The notes under the pieces: generated by a model
The model's database searches: none
The model's input: only the letters and a program-made list of their open reading frames with translations
What the model was told of the DNA's origin: nothing
NCBI GenBank assembly: GCA_902622955.1
Contig: CACNRP010000001.1
Coordinates: 1 to 33,542, forward strand
DNA length: 33,542 nucleotides
Source: an uncultured Pelagibacteraceae bacterium
Lineage (GTDB): Bacteria; Pseudomonadota; Alphaproteobacteria; Pelagibacterales; Pelagibacteraceae
Direction: 5' to 3'
In this document: positions 17,453 to 25,171 of the stretch, piece after piece
Layout of the letters: each line of letters opens with the position of its first letter
Position numbering within the stretch: the first letter of the stretch is position 1
Made by a program: the position numbers and the translations under genes

Positions 17453-17803
17453 TTAATATATGGTTGCTCCAAAGACTTTTACTTCTCCGTCTTCAGTTCC
17501 CAAAACTAATCGACCAAGAAATTCACCTGGTATCTCTTTGTTAGTTTGTTTAATAAGAACTGTAATATGATCGCCCCTTCTTAAACAACCGAAAGGGTCA
17601 AAAGTTTCTTTCAGATTGGTTATAAGCTTATTATTTGACCACTGTTTACCTAGCTCTACTTCATTTGCACCAAATAACATTTGAGTAGAGAAATCTCGAG
17701 TAAATCCACCATAATCTTTAAGATTTGATGATTTTACCAAATTATCCCAAATTGGTTTAGCTAATTCATATATTTCATCGTCTGTTTTAGATAAAATATC
17801 CAT
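17453..17803 (-). CDS. small conserved-looking protein following aprA, function unknown
   Basis: I choose the ATG at 17803, giving 116 aa (MDILSKTDDEIYELAKPIWD at the start). A longer frame to 17857 would overlap aprA with a low-complexity Arg/Lys/His extension. The product is soluble, with an alpha-helical N half (DDEIYELAKPIWDNLVKSSN), a mixed middle (GGFTRDFSTQMLFGANEVEL) and a beta-rich C half (LRRGDHITVLIKQ, FLGRLVLGTEDGEVKVFGA). One Cys occurs in DPFGCLRRGD. I do not recognise a family. It starts 25 bases after aprA on the same strand, so it is the probable last gene of the aprMBA operon and may have a role in sulfite oxidation. Confidence 0.75.
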   Translation of the reverse strand: MDILSKTDDEIYELAKPIWDNLVKSSNLKDYGGFTRDFSTQMLFGANEVELGKQWSNNKLITNLKETFDPFGCLRRGDHITVLIKQTNKEIPGEFLGRLVLGTEDGEVKVFGATIY

Positions 17804-17828
17804 AATAAAAAGTTTTAAAAAGGTTAAA

Positions 17829-19688
17829 TTATGATGCTTTTTTCTTCTCGTTCTCATCTACTATGTGGTAGACGGGAACTTTCTCCATAGTGAATTTACC
17901 TGTTTTAGGATCTCTTCTAGAAACTGTTAAACAATGCCAGTTATCATCATCTAATTTCATATGATCACCTCTATAATAATATCCTGGCCATCTAGTTTCC
18001 TCTCTGAACATAGTATGCTCTGTTACGCATTGAGATGTGAGGGCTCTATGTTTAAGTTCCCAAGCTCTCATAAGTTGGTGATAATCTTCAGCACCTACAT
18101 TTTCAAGATCTTCCTCAAGCCAAGCTAATAACTCTAGGCCTCTTTTGAGCATATTAGCATTAGTCATATAATTTGTAGCAATTCCACCGACATACTCGTC
18201 CATAATTCTTTGTAATCGTTGAAGACCTTGAATAGGTGAAATATAACTTGGAGAAACTGTTCCACCTGTGATTTCATTTTGAGCAACAGTATAATTTTCA
18301 AGAGGTTTATAAACTTTTATCTTAAAATCCTCGCATTGCTTATCAGAAACTTTAATACCCTCAGATTTCTTGTCCTCAATATATTTCACAGCTGCCTTAG
18401 CGGCTAATCTACCTTCGGTAAATGAACCTGATGAAAACTTATGAGCACTCCCACCAACTGTATCACCAGCACCAAATAAACCGTCTATTGTGAGCATTCT
18501 ATTGTATCCCCAAAAATATTCTGGAGGTGATAAATCCTCTGGCCCACTCACCCAAGCACCTGAACAGGTAGCATGTGAACCCATTACATATGGTTCGGAT
18601 GTAGTTAATTCAGGGTTTGTGTATTTAGGATCGATATTTTGAGACGCCCAAACAACTGCTTGGCCAACTGTCATTCCTAAAAAGTTTTCCCAACCAACAG
18701 TTTCAAGATGAGGATCTTGAAAAGCTTCAGTTGTAACCATTTGAATTGGTCCACCACCTGCCATAGTTTCTTGAATAAATGCATGGTTTCTTAAACATGT
18801 CGGAGTTGGATGATGATCGATATACTCTCCAACTAATTCCTTAGTCTGATCGTACCATTTTTTTTCATAATTTTCCCCATTTGCATTTTGAGTGTATGTT
18901 TTTAAATGCAAGAAGTAAGCTCCAACAGGTCCATAACCATCTTTAAATCTACATAATACAATTCTATTTTCCATTTGTGTCATCTTAGCACCAGCTGCAA
19001 TTGGCAAAGCATATGCAGAACCATTACTCCAGGGAGCGTACCAAGTTCTACCCATTCCTTCACCTACAGCCCTAGGTTTAAATATATGAGAAGCTCCTCC
19101 AGCTGCAACTATAACTGCTTTTGCTCTGAATACGTGAAAATCACCAGTTCTCATATTAAATCCAACTGCGCCACCTACTCTATTTTCTTGAGCTTCATCC
19201 ATTAAAAGATGAGTGATCATAATTCTGTTATAAATTTTATCAGCAGATTTTTTTGCTGCCTCTGCAACAATTGGTTTATAACTTTCACCATGGATCATTA
19301 TCTGCCATTTACCTTCTCTTAAATATCTTCCAGTCTCCTCATTTTTCATCATAGGTAGTCCCCATTCATCAAACATATGAACAGTTGAGTCTACGTGACG
19401 AGCCATGTCGTAACCTAAATCTTCTCTAACCATTCCCATCAAATCATTTCTGGCATATCTTACATGGTCTTCAGGTTGATTTTCACCCCACTGCATTCCC
19501 ATATAACAGTTAATTGCATAAAGTCCTTGAGCAACTGCTCCACTTCTATCAATGTTTGCTTTTTCAACACAAACAATTTTCATATCTCTTCCCCAGTGCC
19601 TTGCTTCAAAAGTAGCACCAGTTCCAGCCATACCTCCACCGACAACTAGAACATCACAATCTTCGTAGTGAGTTTTATGTTTAGCCAT
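17829..19688 (-). CDS. aprA: adenylylsulfate (APS) reductase, alpha subunit
   Basis: This 619-aa flavoprotein has the FAD motif VLVVGGGMAGTGATFEARHWG near residues 14-34, ANIDRSGAVAQGLYAINCY near residue 45, VIVAAGGASHIFKPRA near residue 190 and GSHATCSGAWVSGPEDL near residue 370; its His probably corresponds to an active-site His of AprA. The length fits AprA. AprBA interconverts APS and sulfite; in SAR11-type and other sulfur-oxidising bacteria the direction is thought to be sulfite plus AMP to APS, passing electrons to the membrane. It overlaps the aprB stop by one base. It follows aprM-aprB and precedes the small unknown protein. No sat (ATP sulfurylase) gene is in the window to complete sulfate formation. 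Confidence 0.95.
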   Translation of the reverse strand: MAKHKTHYEDCDVLVVGGGMAGTGATFEARHWGRDMKIVCVEKANIDRSGAVAQGLYAINCYMGMQWGENQPEDHVRYARNDLMGMVREDLGYDMARHVDSTVHMFDEWGLPMMKNEETGRYLREGKWQIMIHGESYKPIVAEAAKKSADKIYNRIMITHLLMDEAQENRVGGAVGFNMRTGDFHVFRAKAVIVAAGGASHIFKPRAVGEGMGRTWYAPWSNGSAYALPIAAGAKMTQMENRIVLCRFKDGYGPVGAYFLHLKTYTQNANGENYEKKWYDQTKELVGEYIDHHPTPTCLRNHAFIQETMAGGGPIQMVTTEAFQDPHLETVGWENFLGMTVGQAVVWASQNIDPKYTNPELTTSEPYVMGSHATCSGAWVSGPEDLSPPEYFWGYNRMLTIDGLFGAGDTVGGSAHKFSSGSFTEGRLAAKAAVKYIEDKKSEGIKVSDKQCEDFKIKVYKPLENYTVAQNEITGGTVSPSYISPIQGLQRLQRIMDEYVGGIATNYMTNANMLKRGLELLAWLEEDLENVGAEDYHQLMRAWELKHRALTSQCVTEHTMFREETRWPGYYYRGDHMKLDDDNWHCLTVSRRDPKTGKFTMEKVPVYHIVDENEKKKAS

Positions 19689-20158
19689 TAATAATAAACT
19701 CCTTTTTTGAAAGAATTTTTAGGAACTGAAGGTAGTTCTCCGTCAATATTGAGCCCTTCAGGTTCAGTGTATAATCTTTGAGAATTAAGCTCACCTTGTT
19801 TAATTTTTTCTCCCTCTGCAAGTTTTGGAATATATTTTCCCCACGGTTTAGTTGTTATAGGAGATACGAAATTCTTTTCTGTTCCATTTCTGAATTTAAT
19901 TTTCCAGGAAATGGTCCCTTTTTCTTCCTCACGCCTCACTCTTACACTATGGCCCATTGGTGCAAAGTCTGCATAACCTCTTACATCGATTGCATGATTT
20001 GGACATGCTTTAACACATGAGTAACATTCCCAACAAAAGTTAGGTTCAATATTCTTTGCACGTCTTATGTTTTCATCAATGTGCATAATATCTGATGGAC
20101 AAATATCTACGCAATGGCCGCAACCATCACATCTGGTCATATATACAAAAGTTGACAT
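19688..20158 (-). CDS. aprB: adenylylsulfate (APS) reductase, beta subunit (two [4Fe-4S] clusters)
   Basis: This 156-aa ferredoxin-like protein has two four-Cys cluster motifs: Cys10, 13, 16 and 20 (CDGCGHCVDIC) and Cys42, 45, 48 and 52 (CWECYSCVKAC). A longer C-terminal tail wraps round AprA in known structures (GKYIPKLAEGEK region onward). It carries electrons between the FAD of AprA and an external partner, here most likely the membrane protein AprM encoded 32 bases upstream. Length and motifs match AprB exactly. The start has no obvious Shine-Dalgarno; the stop overlaps the aprA start by one base. Confidence 0.95.
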   Translation of the reverse strand: MSTFVYMTRCDGCGHCVDICPSDIMHIDENIRRAKNIEPNFCWECYSCVKACPNHAIDVRGYADFAPMGHSVRVRREEEKGTISWKIKFRNGTEKNFVSPITTKPWGKYIPKLAEGEKIKQGELNSQRLYTEPEGLNIDGELPSVPKNSFKKGVYY

Positions 20159-20190
20159 AATTTATTTTTACCCTTCCTTAAGTTATCATA

Positions 20191-20985
20191 TTAATAGTGT
20201 TTTGGCTCTTCTCTTTTTATCCCTAAACCAAACTGCTCAGGTGCATCTGCAGGTGGAGGTAAATTATCTCTAGAACCATCTGCTTCTGCTAAATTTTTTT
20301 GTATTGCTGCCCCAGGTTTATAAAACATATGCGCAAACTTTGACCAATAAACTCCACCAAATAAGACTAAATTTGAAACTACAAATAATGCAAAAAATAA
20401 AAATGATAAACCCATCTGACCATTAAATTGAGTATAAGACCATATTAAGCCAAATGTTGAGCATGCTAATAATGCTAGAACAAATAAGTCAGCTTTAATA
20501 ATTCTATACCAAGGGTGTGCCTCAGCCGAAACATCTACTCTTAAAAAAAACCAAAACCAAAATCCTCCAATGCACGTAAGTATAGCTCCTATATGCCATA
20601 ATATTGACCATAATGAAGAATTAGACTTATCGGCACCTGTATAACAAAATACTAATATTGCAGATGAAATCCAAAATATAATAGTTCCATACATTCCAAG
20701 CACATGAGCAAGCCTTCTTTTTCCAAAACCTAATTCAGATGTAGTTCCAATATCATAAACTGTTGTTTTCGCTAAAATTTTAACTTTTTCAACAGCCCCA
20801 ACCTCTCTTGTTGCTTGTAGCTTTGCCTTTTTTGCGTTGTTAAAAAAATAAATCAAATTTTTGTGATGTATCATCTGAATAATTGTTCCACACGCAATTA
20901 ACAATACCATTGCAATTATAAAACCTTGCATAACGATTACAGGGATTATTTCAGATAGCACTGAAAATGGATTAGTTTCTAACAT
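20191..20985 (-). CDS. aprM: AprM membrane anchor of APS reductase
   Basis: This 264-aa protein has a first helix near residues 15-40, then a cytoplasmic loop and about four more helices between residues 90 and 225. It has a Pro/Ala-rich soluble C tail. Several His residues near membrane segments (LAHVLGMYG, LWHIGAIL, FAHMFYKP) could ligate haem b, as in related HdrE/NarI-like subunits. Position directly before aprBA and the topology identify it as AprM, the proposed link between AprBA and the quinone pool. The ATG is preceded by AAGGG with 5-base spacing. It heads the aprMBA operon; a 115-base gap with a perfect A+T palindrome separates it from the HIT gene. Confidence 0.85.
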   Translation of the reverse strand: MLETNPFSVLSEIIPVIVMQGFIIAMVLLIACGTIIQMIHHKNLIYFFNNAKKAKLQATREVGAVEKVKILAKTTVYDIGTTSELGFGKRRLAHVLGMYGTIIFWISSAILVFCYTGADKSNSSLWSILWHIGAILTCIGGFWFWFFLRVDVSAEAHPWYRIIKADLFVLALLACSTFGLIWSYTQFNGQMGLSFLFFALFVVSNLVLFGGVYWSKFAHMFYKPGAAIQKNLAEADGSRDNLPPPADAPEQFGLGIKREEPKHY

Positions 20986-20999
20986 TTTACCCTTATGTT

Positions 21000-21019
21000 A
21001 AATTATTTTAAAATAATTT
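21000..21019. repeat. perfect 20-bp A/T palindrome upstream of aprM
   Basis: The sequence AAATTATTTTAAAATAATTT is its own reverse complement. It lies 14 bases before the aprM start, in the 5' untranslated region or core promoter. It contains only A and T, so any hairpin is weak, but it could be an operator half of the apr operon. In DNA this A+T-rich a chance origin is possible. Confidence 0.4.
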
Positions 21020-21100
21020 TAAAGTTTTTCTATTCTAGTTAACTCATCATATCAACAAAAACTATTGATAAAATTGTCTTTTATAACAACCTGAGATTAT

Positions 21101-21502
21101 TTACTTTCTTTTGTAATGTTGTTTTTTTGGAATTACAGACCTAATACCACCTTGAGGATTGTCAACATCCCATTTTCTTCTTGGAATTAAATGAATATGA
21201 CAATGAAAAATTGACTGGCCAGCAGTTTCTCCTGCATTTGTGCCAATGTTAAAACCTTTTACAGTATCGTCTTGCTTTAAAATTTTCTCCTTTGTTTTTA
21301 AAATTAAATCATTGCAAGCTAGAATCTCATCTTTACTAAGTTCAAAATATGTTTTCACATGTCTTTTAGGAATTATAAGGCTGTGAAATTCTGATACTGG
21401 ATAATTATCTGTAGATGAATAGGCTAATCGATTTTCAAACAAAAGTTCTTCTTTTTTAAGTTTGCAAAATATACAAGGGTCATTTGGGTTTCTCATAATC
21501 AT
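21101..21502 (-). CDS. HIT-family nucleotide hydrolase/transferase
   Basis: This 133-aa protein has the histidine triad near its C terminus (FHCHIHLIPRR, residues about 110-120), the preceding conserved GETAGQSI, and an N-terminal CIFC at residues 10-13, which with later His residues may bind zinc. HIT proteins hydrolyse dinucleoside polyphosphates or nucleotide phosphoramidates. The ATG overlaps the pabC stop by 4 bases (ATGA); another ATG follows two codons later. It closes the metC-MFS-pabBAC-HIT run. The C-terminal KKQHYKRK tail is basic. The exact substrate cannot be told. Confidence 0.9.
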   Translation of the reverse strand: MIMRNPNDPCIFCKLKKEELLFENRLAYSSTDNYPVSEFHSLIIPKRHVKTYFELSKDEILACNDLILKTKEKILKQDDTVKGFNIGTNAGETAGQSIFHCHIHLIPRRKWDVDNPQGGIRSVIPKKQHYKRK

Positions 21503-22242
21503 CCAATAGATTTATATATTTTGTTTAACTTAATATAGCTATTATATTTTCTTCTCTTCCATTTTAGTTCATTTATTTTTGCAACAGATGTTACCCCTTT
21601 ACCTGATCCAATAAGAATGATTTCATCATAATCATGAATTGATTTAATAGAAATATTTTTAAAATTAATTTTTATTTTTTTACTAATACTTTTTATGGTA
21701 TTTCCAATATAACAATCTTTTTTAGGCGAAAAAATCTTTCCATTTTTTACAAAAACTAAATTAGAAGTGCCAGTTTCTAAAATCTTACCACTTGTGACTA
21801 AAGCAATATCAAATCTAGTCGAGTCAAATTTGCTTAATCGTGCTAATATCTTTTTATAATAAAGATTTTTATAATTAGGCTCTATTCTTTTGTATTTAAA
21901 TAATAAGAGGTTAAAATTTTTTTTTGGTTTTGGCCTTTTTCTAATAGAAATTGAAATTAATTTTTTATTTAAGGCTATACGAAATAAATTGTCGGGACCT
22001 TTGTATAAAGTATTTTTTTTAATCACTGCTGTAATAATATTTTTTAGATTTTTTTTTCTTATTCCATATTTTTTTGTAGAACTTAATAAATTTTCAATAT
22101 GAGGTTTAATCAATAATAATTTAGGAGGTTTTCCTATCATTCTCATTGTAGTGAAAACACCTTTGGATCCCCAAAGATCTTTAAACGCAACCTCCCTGAG
22201 ATTACTAAGCTGATAAGATTTTTTTAATAATAATGTTGCCAT
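21499..22242 (-). CDS. pabC: aminodeoxychorismate lyase-like class IV aminotransferase
   Basis: This 247-aa PLP enzyme of fold type IV has SKGVFTTMRM near residue 26, the probable PLP lysine in NYKNLYYKKIL near residue 133, and GKILETGTSNLVFVKNGKIFSP near residue 153 with its conserved Glu and Asn. It also has the late IGSGKGVTSV motif. It would turn 4-amino-4-deoxychorismate into p-aminobenzoate and pyruvate for folate synthesis. The start overlaps the pabA end by 38 bases, an unusually long overlap, and the end overlaps the HIT gene by 4. The protein is very Lys-rich and strongly diverged, so D-amino acid or branched-chain aminotransferase activity remains possible, but pabA and pabB next door argue for PabC. 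Confidence 0.8.
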   Translation of the reverse strand: MATLLLKKSYQLSNLREVAFKDLWGSKGVFTTMRMIGKPPKLLLIKPHIENLLSSTKKYGIRKKNLKNIITAVIKKNTLYKGPDNLFRIALNKKLISISIRKRPKPKKNFNLLLFKYKRIEPNYKNLYYKKILARLSKFDSTRFDIALVTSGKILETGTSNLVFVKNGKIFSPKKDCYIGNTIKSISKKIKINFKNISIKSIHDYDEIILIGSGKGVTSVAKINELKWKRRKYNSYIKLNKIYKSIG

Positions 22243-22762
22243 TTTCAGTTAAGAATGATTCAGGGTGAAATTGAAAGCCATATATTTTGTTTTTAATATC
22301 TTCGAGTCCCATTGGTATTCTTGTTTTACTGCATCTCATAGTTATTTTCATTGAATTTGACTTAAAAGGCTCCATTAATTTTAAGGAATGATATCTTCCA
22401 ACTTTAAACTGTTGATTGTTTTTAAAAATTTTACTTTGATTATTTATTTTTATCTTTGATTGAAATCCATGGTATATCTTTTTTTGCTGTATTATCTTTC
22501 CACCTTCATTATGTAAAATCATTTGATAACCAAGGCAAATGCCAATTATTTTTTTCTTACCTTTGAATTTTTTATAAATTTTTGACGAAGTTGGATAATC
22601 TTTTGGTGATCCAGGTCCTGGAGAAAAAACAATCACATCACTTTTATTAAGTAATTCATTATTTATTTCATAATAATTAGAGCAAATTACTTGATCAAAT
22701 TTTGCAAATTGATGAACTACATTCCAGGTAAAGGAGTCTTGGTGATCAATTATGTAAATCAT
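22205..22762 (-). CDS. pabA: class I glutamine amidotransferase subunit of aminodeoxychorismate synthase
   Basis: This 185-aa glutaminase domain has DHQDSFTWNVVHQF near residue 6, VIVFSPGPGSPKDYP near residue 44, the nucleophile Cys in GICLGYQM near residue 77 and the His-Glu pair in FQFHPESFLTENG near residue 168. The catalytic triad is complete. It releases ammonia from glutamine for PabB. Because TrpG and PabA are nearly identical in pattern, the name depends on the adjacent pabB- and pabC-like genes. The ATG overlaps the pabB stop by 4 bases (ATGA), so subunits are made in step. Confidence 0.85.
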   Translation of the reverse strand: MIYIIDHQDSFTWNVVHQFAKFDQVICSNYYEINNELLNKSDVIVFSPGPGSPKDYPTSSKIYKKFKGKKKIIGICLGYQMILHNEGGKIIQQKKIYHGFQSKIKINNQSKIFKNNQQFKVGRYHSLKLMEPFKSNSMKITMRCSKTRIPMGLEDIKNKIYGFQFHPESFLTENGNIIIKKILSA

Positions 22763-23973
22763 TTAAATAACTCCAATAATGATTTTGCTTTTATATAATT
22801 TTCATTAAATTCTTTTTTTGGTGAACTGTCTAATACTACACCAGATGCAGCAGAGATCTCTGATTGATTTTTATAATTTAATATAGATCTAATTATAATA
22901 TTAAACTTCATGTCTTGATTGAATTTAATAAAACCAAAACTTCCAGTAAAAATATTTCTACTTTCTTTTTCTTGGTTATTTAACAACTCTAAAGTTCTTA
23001 TTTTAGGGCAACCAATTACAGATCCTCCTGGCATCATTGCTTTAATGATGTCAATTAATTTTGTATTTTCATTTAATATTCCACCAATTGAAGTAACGTA
23101 GTGAAAGAGGTGTTTATATTCCTCTACATATTTTTTTTTTAGTATTTTAACGCTTCCTGGCTTACAGATTTTTGATAAATCACTTCTTTCCATATCAACA
23201 ATCATATTATGTTCTTTGGTCTCTTTTTCATTATTTTTAAAAAATTTCAGAGCTATGCTTTTATTTGAGGATATTTTTTTCTTTAAAGTACCAGCTATTG
23301 GTTTAGTGACAATATTATTCTTTTTCTTATCTATCAATGTTTCGGGAGAACAACTTACTATAGAGTAGTCTTTATCTTTTATCATAAACGATTCAGGAGA
23401 TGCATTAACACGCATTAATTTCCAAAAAAAATTAATGGGATTGATTAATGATTTATTCTTATATTTCGTGCAAATTTTAATTTGATAAGTCTCACCTTGT
23501 CTTATTTTTTTAGAAAACAATTCAAAAATTTTTTTATATTTTGAATAAGAAATATTAACCTTAAAAGGACTTAAAATTTGTGTTTTGTTGAATTGATAAC
23601 TAAATTTATGTTTTTTTATATTTGATATAACTTTAATATCTTTTCTTATCTTGATTATAGTCTCAGGTTTATAAAAAATTCCTTTATAAAAATTTATTCT
23701 TTTTTTGTTTTTTATTTTTATACCAATTAAATTGCATAAAATTTCATAACCAAAAAAACCAAGATATAAATCTGTTTCTTTTTTATATTTTTTTTTCTCT
23801 AGAGATTTTAAAAATTTATGTATATTTTTTTTACTTAAAATAATTTTTTTTGAAAAATCAGTGTAAATATTATATCCATCATCTACTTTATAAATAATTA
23901 AAGGTTTATCTGATTGATAAAGATCCTCTAGATAAGGGTTAAATTTAAATTTATGCAGGTTGAGTTCTATCAA
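22759..23973 (-). CDS. pabB: chorismate-binding synthase component I (aminodeoxychorismate synthase-like, PIAGT type)
   Basis: This 404-aa protein contains the chorismate-binding domain: SPETLI near residue 210, KPIAGTLKKK near residue 224, HNMIVDMERSDLSKIC near residue 255, MMPGGSVIGCPKIRTLELL near residue 313 and SAASGVVLDSSP near residue 377. It is shorter at the N terminus than TrpE. E. coli PabB has a catalytic Lys in PIKGT; this protein has Ala, as anthranilate synthases do. PIAGT-type PabB proteins are known, so the pabA/pabC context still favours PabB, but TrpE activity cannot be excluded from sequence. The only plausible start is a TTG at 23973 inside the MFS gene, with AGAGAAAG upstream. 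The protein is extremely Lys-rich. Confidence 0.78.
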   Translation of the reverse strand: MIELNLHKFKFNPYLEDLYQSDKPLIIYKVDDGYNIYTDFSKKIILSKKNIHKFLKSLEKKKYKKETDLYLGFFGYEILCNLIGIKIKNKKRINFYKGIFYKPETIIKIRKDIKVISNIKKHKFSYQFNKTQILSPFKVNISYSKYKKIFELFSKKIRQGETYQIKICTKYKNKSLINPINFFWKLMRVNASPESFMIKDKDYSIVSCSPETLIDKKKNNIVTKPIAGTLKKKISSNKSIALKFFKNNEKETKEHNMIVDMERSDLSKICKPGSVKILKKKYVEEYKHLFHYVTSIGGILNENTKLIDIIKAMMPGGSVIGCPKIRTLELLNNQEKESRNIFTGSFGFIKFNQDMKFNIIIRSILNYKNQSEISAASGVVLDSSPKKEFNENYIKAKSLLELFK

Positions 23974-25171
23974 TTGCTTTCTCTACTATAGGCAAATGTA
24001 TCAAACCTGCAAAAATTGATAATGCGATAGATCCGTACCATGCATAGTCAAAATTTCCATTTAATTCATAAAATACGCCCCCAAGATATGCTCCTAAGAA
24101 AGAACCAATTTGATGACTTACAAAAACTATTCCATATAAAAGTCCAACATATTTTGTTCCAAATACGTGGGCCACTATTCCATTTGTAGGAGGAACAGTT
24201 GATAACCATAAAAATCCAAAAGTAACCCCAAAAACTACTGAATTAAATATACTTGGTGGCAAGAAAATAAAATAAATTATCGATACACCTCTTAAAAGGT
24301 AAATAGCACTTAAAATTTTTTTCTTACTATATCTTGTTGCTAAATAACCGCTGGTAATAGTACCAGCCATATTAAATACTCCAATTAAAGCGAGTACCAT
24401 CGCAGGTGTCCAATCAGGCAAGCCTTTGTCAGACATATACGTTGGTATATGTGTCGCAACTAAAGCAATATGCCAACCACATACAAAAAAACCTAATGTA
24501 AGATAAATAAAACTTTTATTTGCAAAAGCTTCTTTAAGAGCTTCTCTTGCAGTTTGATTATTACCTTGGTTAACACCAACTGGTATTTTAGGAGTGCTAA
24601 CAAAAAGAGCAACAACTAGCCCGACTCCTAAGAGAAGACAAAAATATAAAAGAGTATTTTCCCAACCAGTTTCAACCAATGAATATCTTACCAATAAAGG
24701 AGAAACAAAATATCCAAATGATCCCGCACATGTCACAATACCTGTTGCGATAGTTCTATTAGATGCGGGAAAATGTTTTGCTACTACTGATACTGGTATT
24801 CCTATAGCTGTAGAACCAAGTCCAATTCCAATCATTACTCCTATTGTTAAAGTAAAGTAGCCCCCGGTATTAAAACCAGAATAAAAAAATAGAACACCCA
24901 TCAAATAAAATATAAATCCAACAAAAATTGCAACTGCACCACCAAATTTATCTGTAATAACACCAAATATAGGACTGAATATACCCCATAATAATAATTG
25001 TAACCCCATAACAAATCCAAAATGAGAAATTGAAATATCTAAGTCAGTATTGAAATCAAAATAAAACAAACCAAATGTTTGTCTTATTCCTAATGATATT
25101 ATTACTACTAATGATGCAGCTATTAAAGTAGTGAGGGCTTTTTTGCTAATAGTAAAATTTTCTGAACTCAT
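23951..25171 (-). CDS. major facilitator superfamily transporter
   Basis: This 406-aa protein has 12 membrane segments in two halves. Recognisable MFS features are GIRQTFGLFYFDFN in the first helix, GVITDKFGGAVAIFVGF (the loop 2-3 motif) near residue 72, GIGLGSTAIGIPVSV near residue 115 and GYLATRYSKKKIL in the second half. The pattern resembles the monocarboxylate or oxalate/formate-antiporter branch of MFS; substrate is unknown. The ATG overlaps the metC stop by 4 bases. Its last 23 bases overlap the pabB start. The association with metC and folate-pathway genes is positional only. Confidence 0.88.
   Translation of the reverse strand: MSSENFTISKKALTTLIAASLVVIISLGIRQTFGLFYFDFNTDLDISISHFGFVMGLQLLLWGIFSPIFGVITDKFGGAVAIFVGFIFYLMGVLFFYSGFNTGGYFTLTIGVMIGIGLGSTAIGIPVSVVAKHFPASNRTIATGIVTCAGSFGYFVSPLLVRYSLVETGWENTLLYFCLLLGVGLVVALFVSTPKIPVGVNQGNNQTAREALKEAFANKSFIYLTLGFFVCGWHIALVATHIPTYMSDKGLPDWTPAMVLALIGVFNMAGTITSGYLATRYSKKKILSAIYLLRGVSIIYFIFLPPSIFNSVVFGVTFGFLWLSTVPPTNGIVAHVFGTKYVGLLYGIVFVSHQIGSFLGAYLGGVFYELNGNFDYAWYGSIALSIFAGLIHLPIVEKAIDRTQPA

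Noticed and set aside
17804..17857. 18-residue Arg/Lys/His N-terminal extension of the post-apr protein
   Set aside because: It overlaps the end of aprA and reads as low-complexity; the ATG at 17803 is the simpler start.
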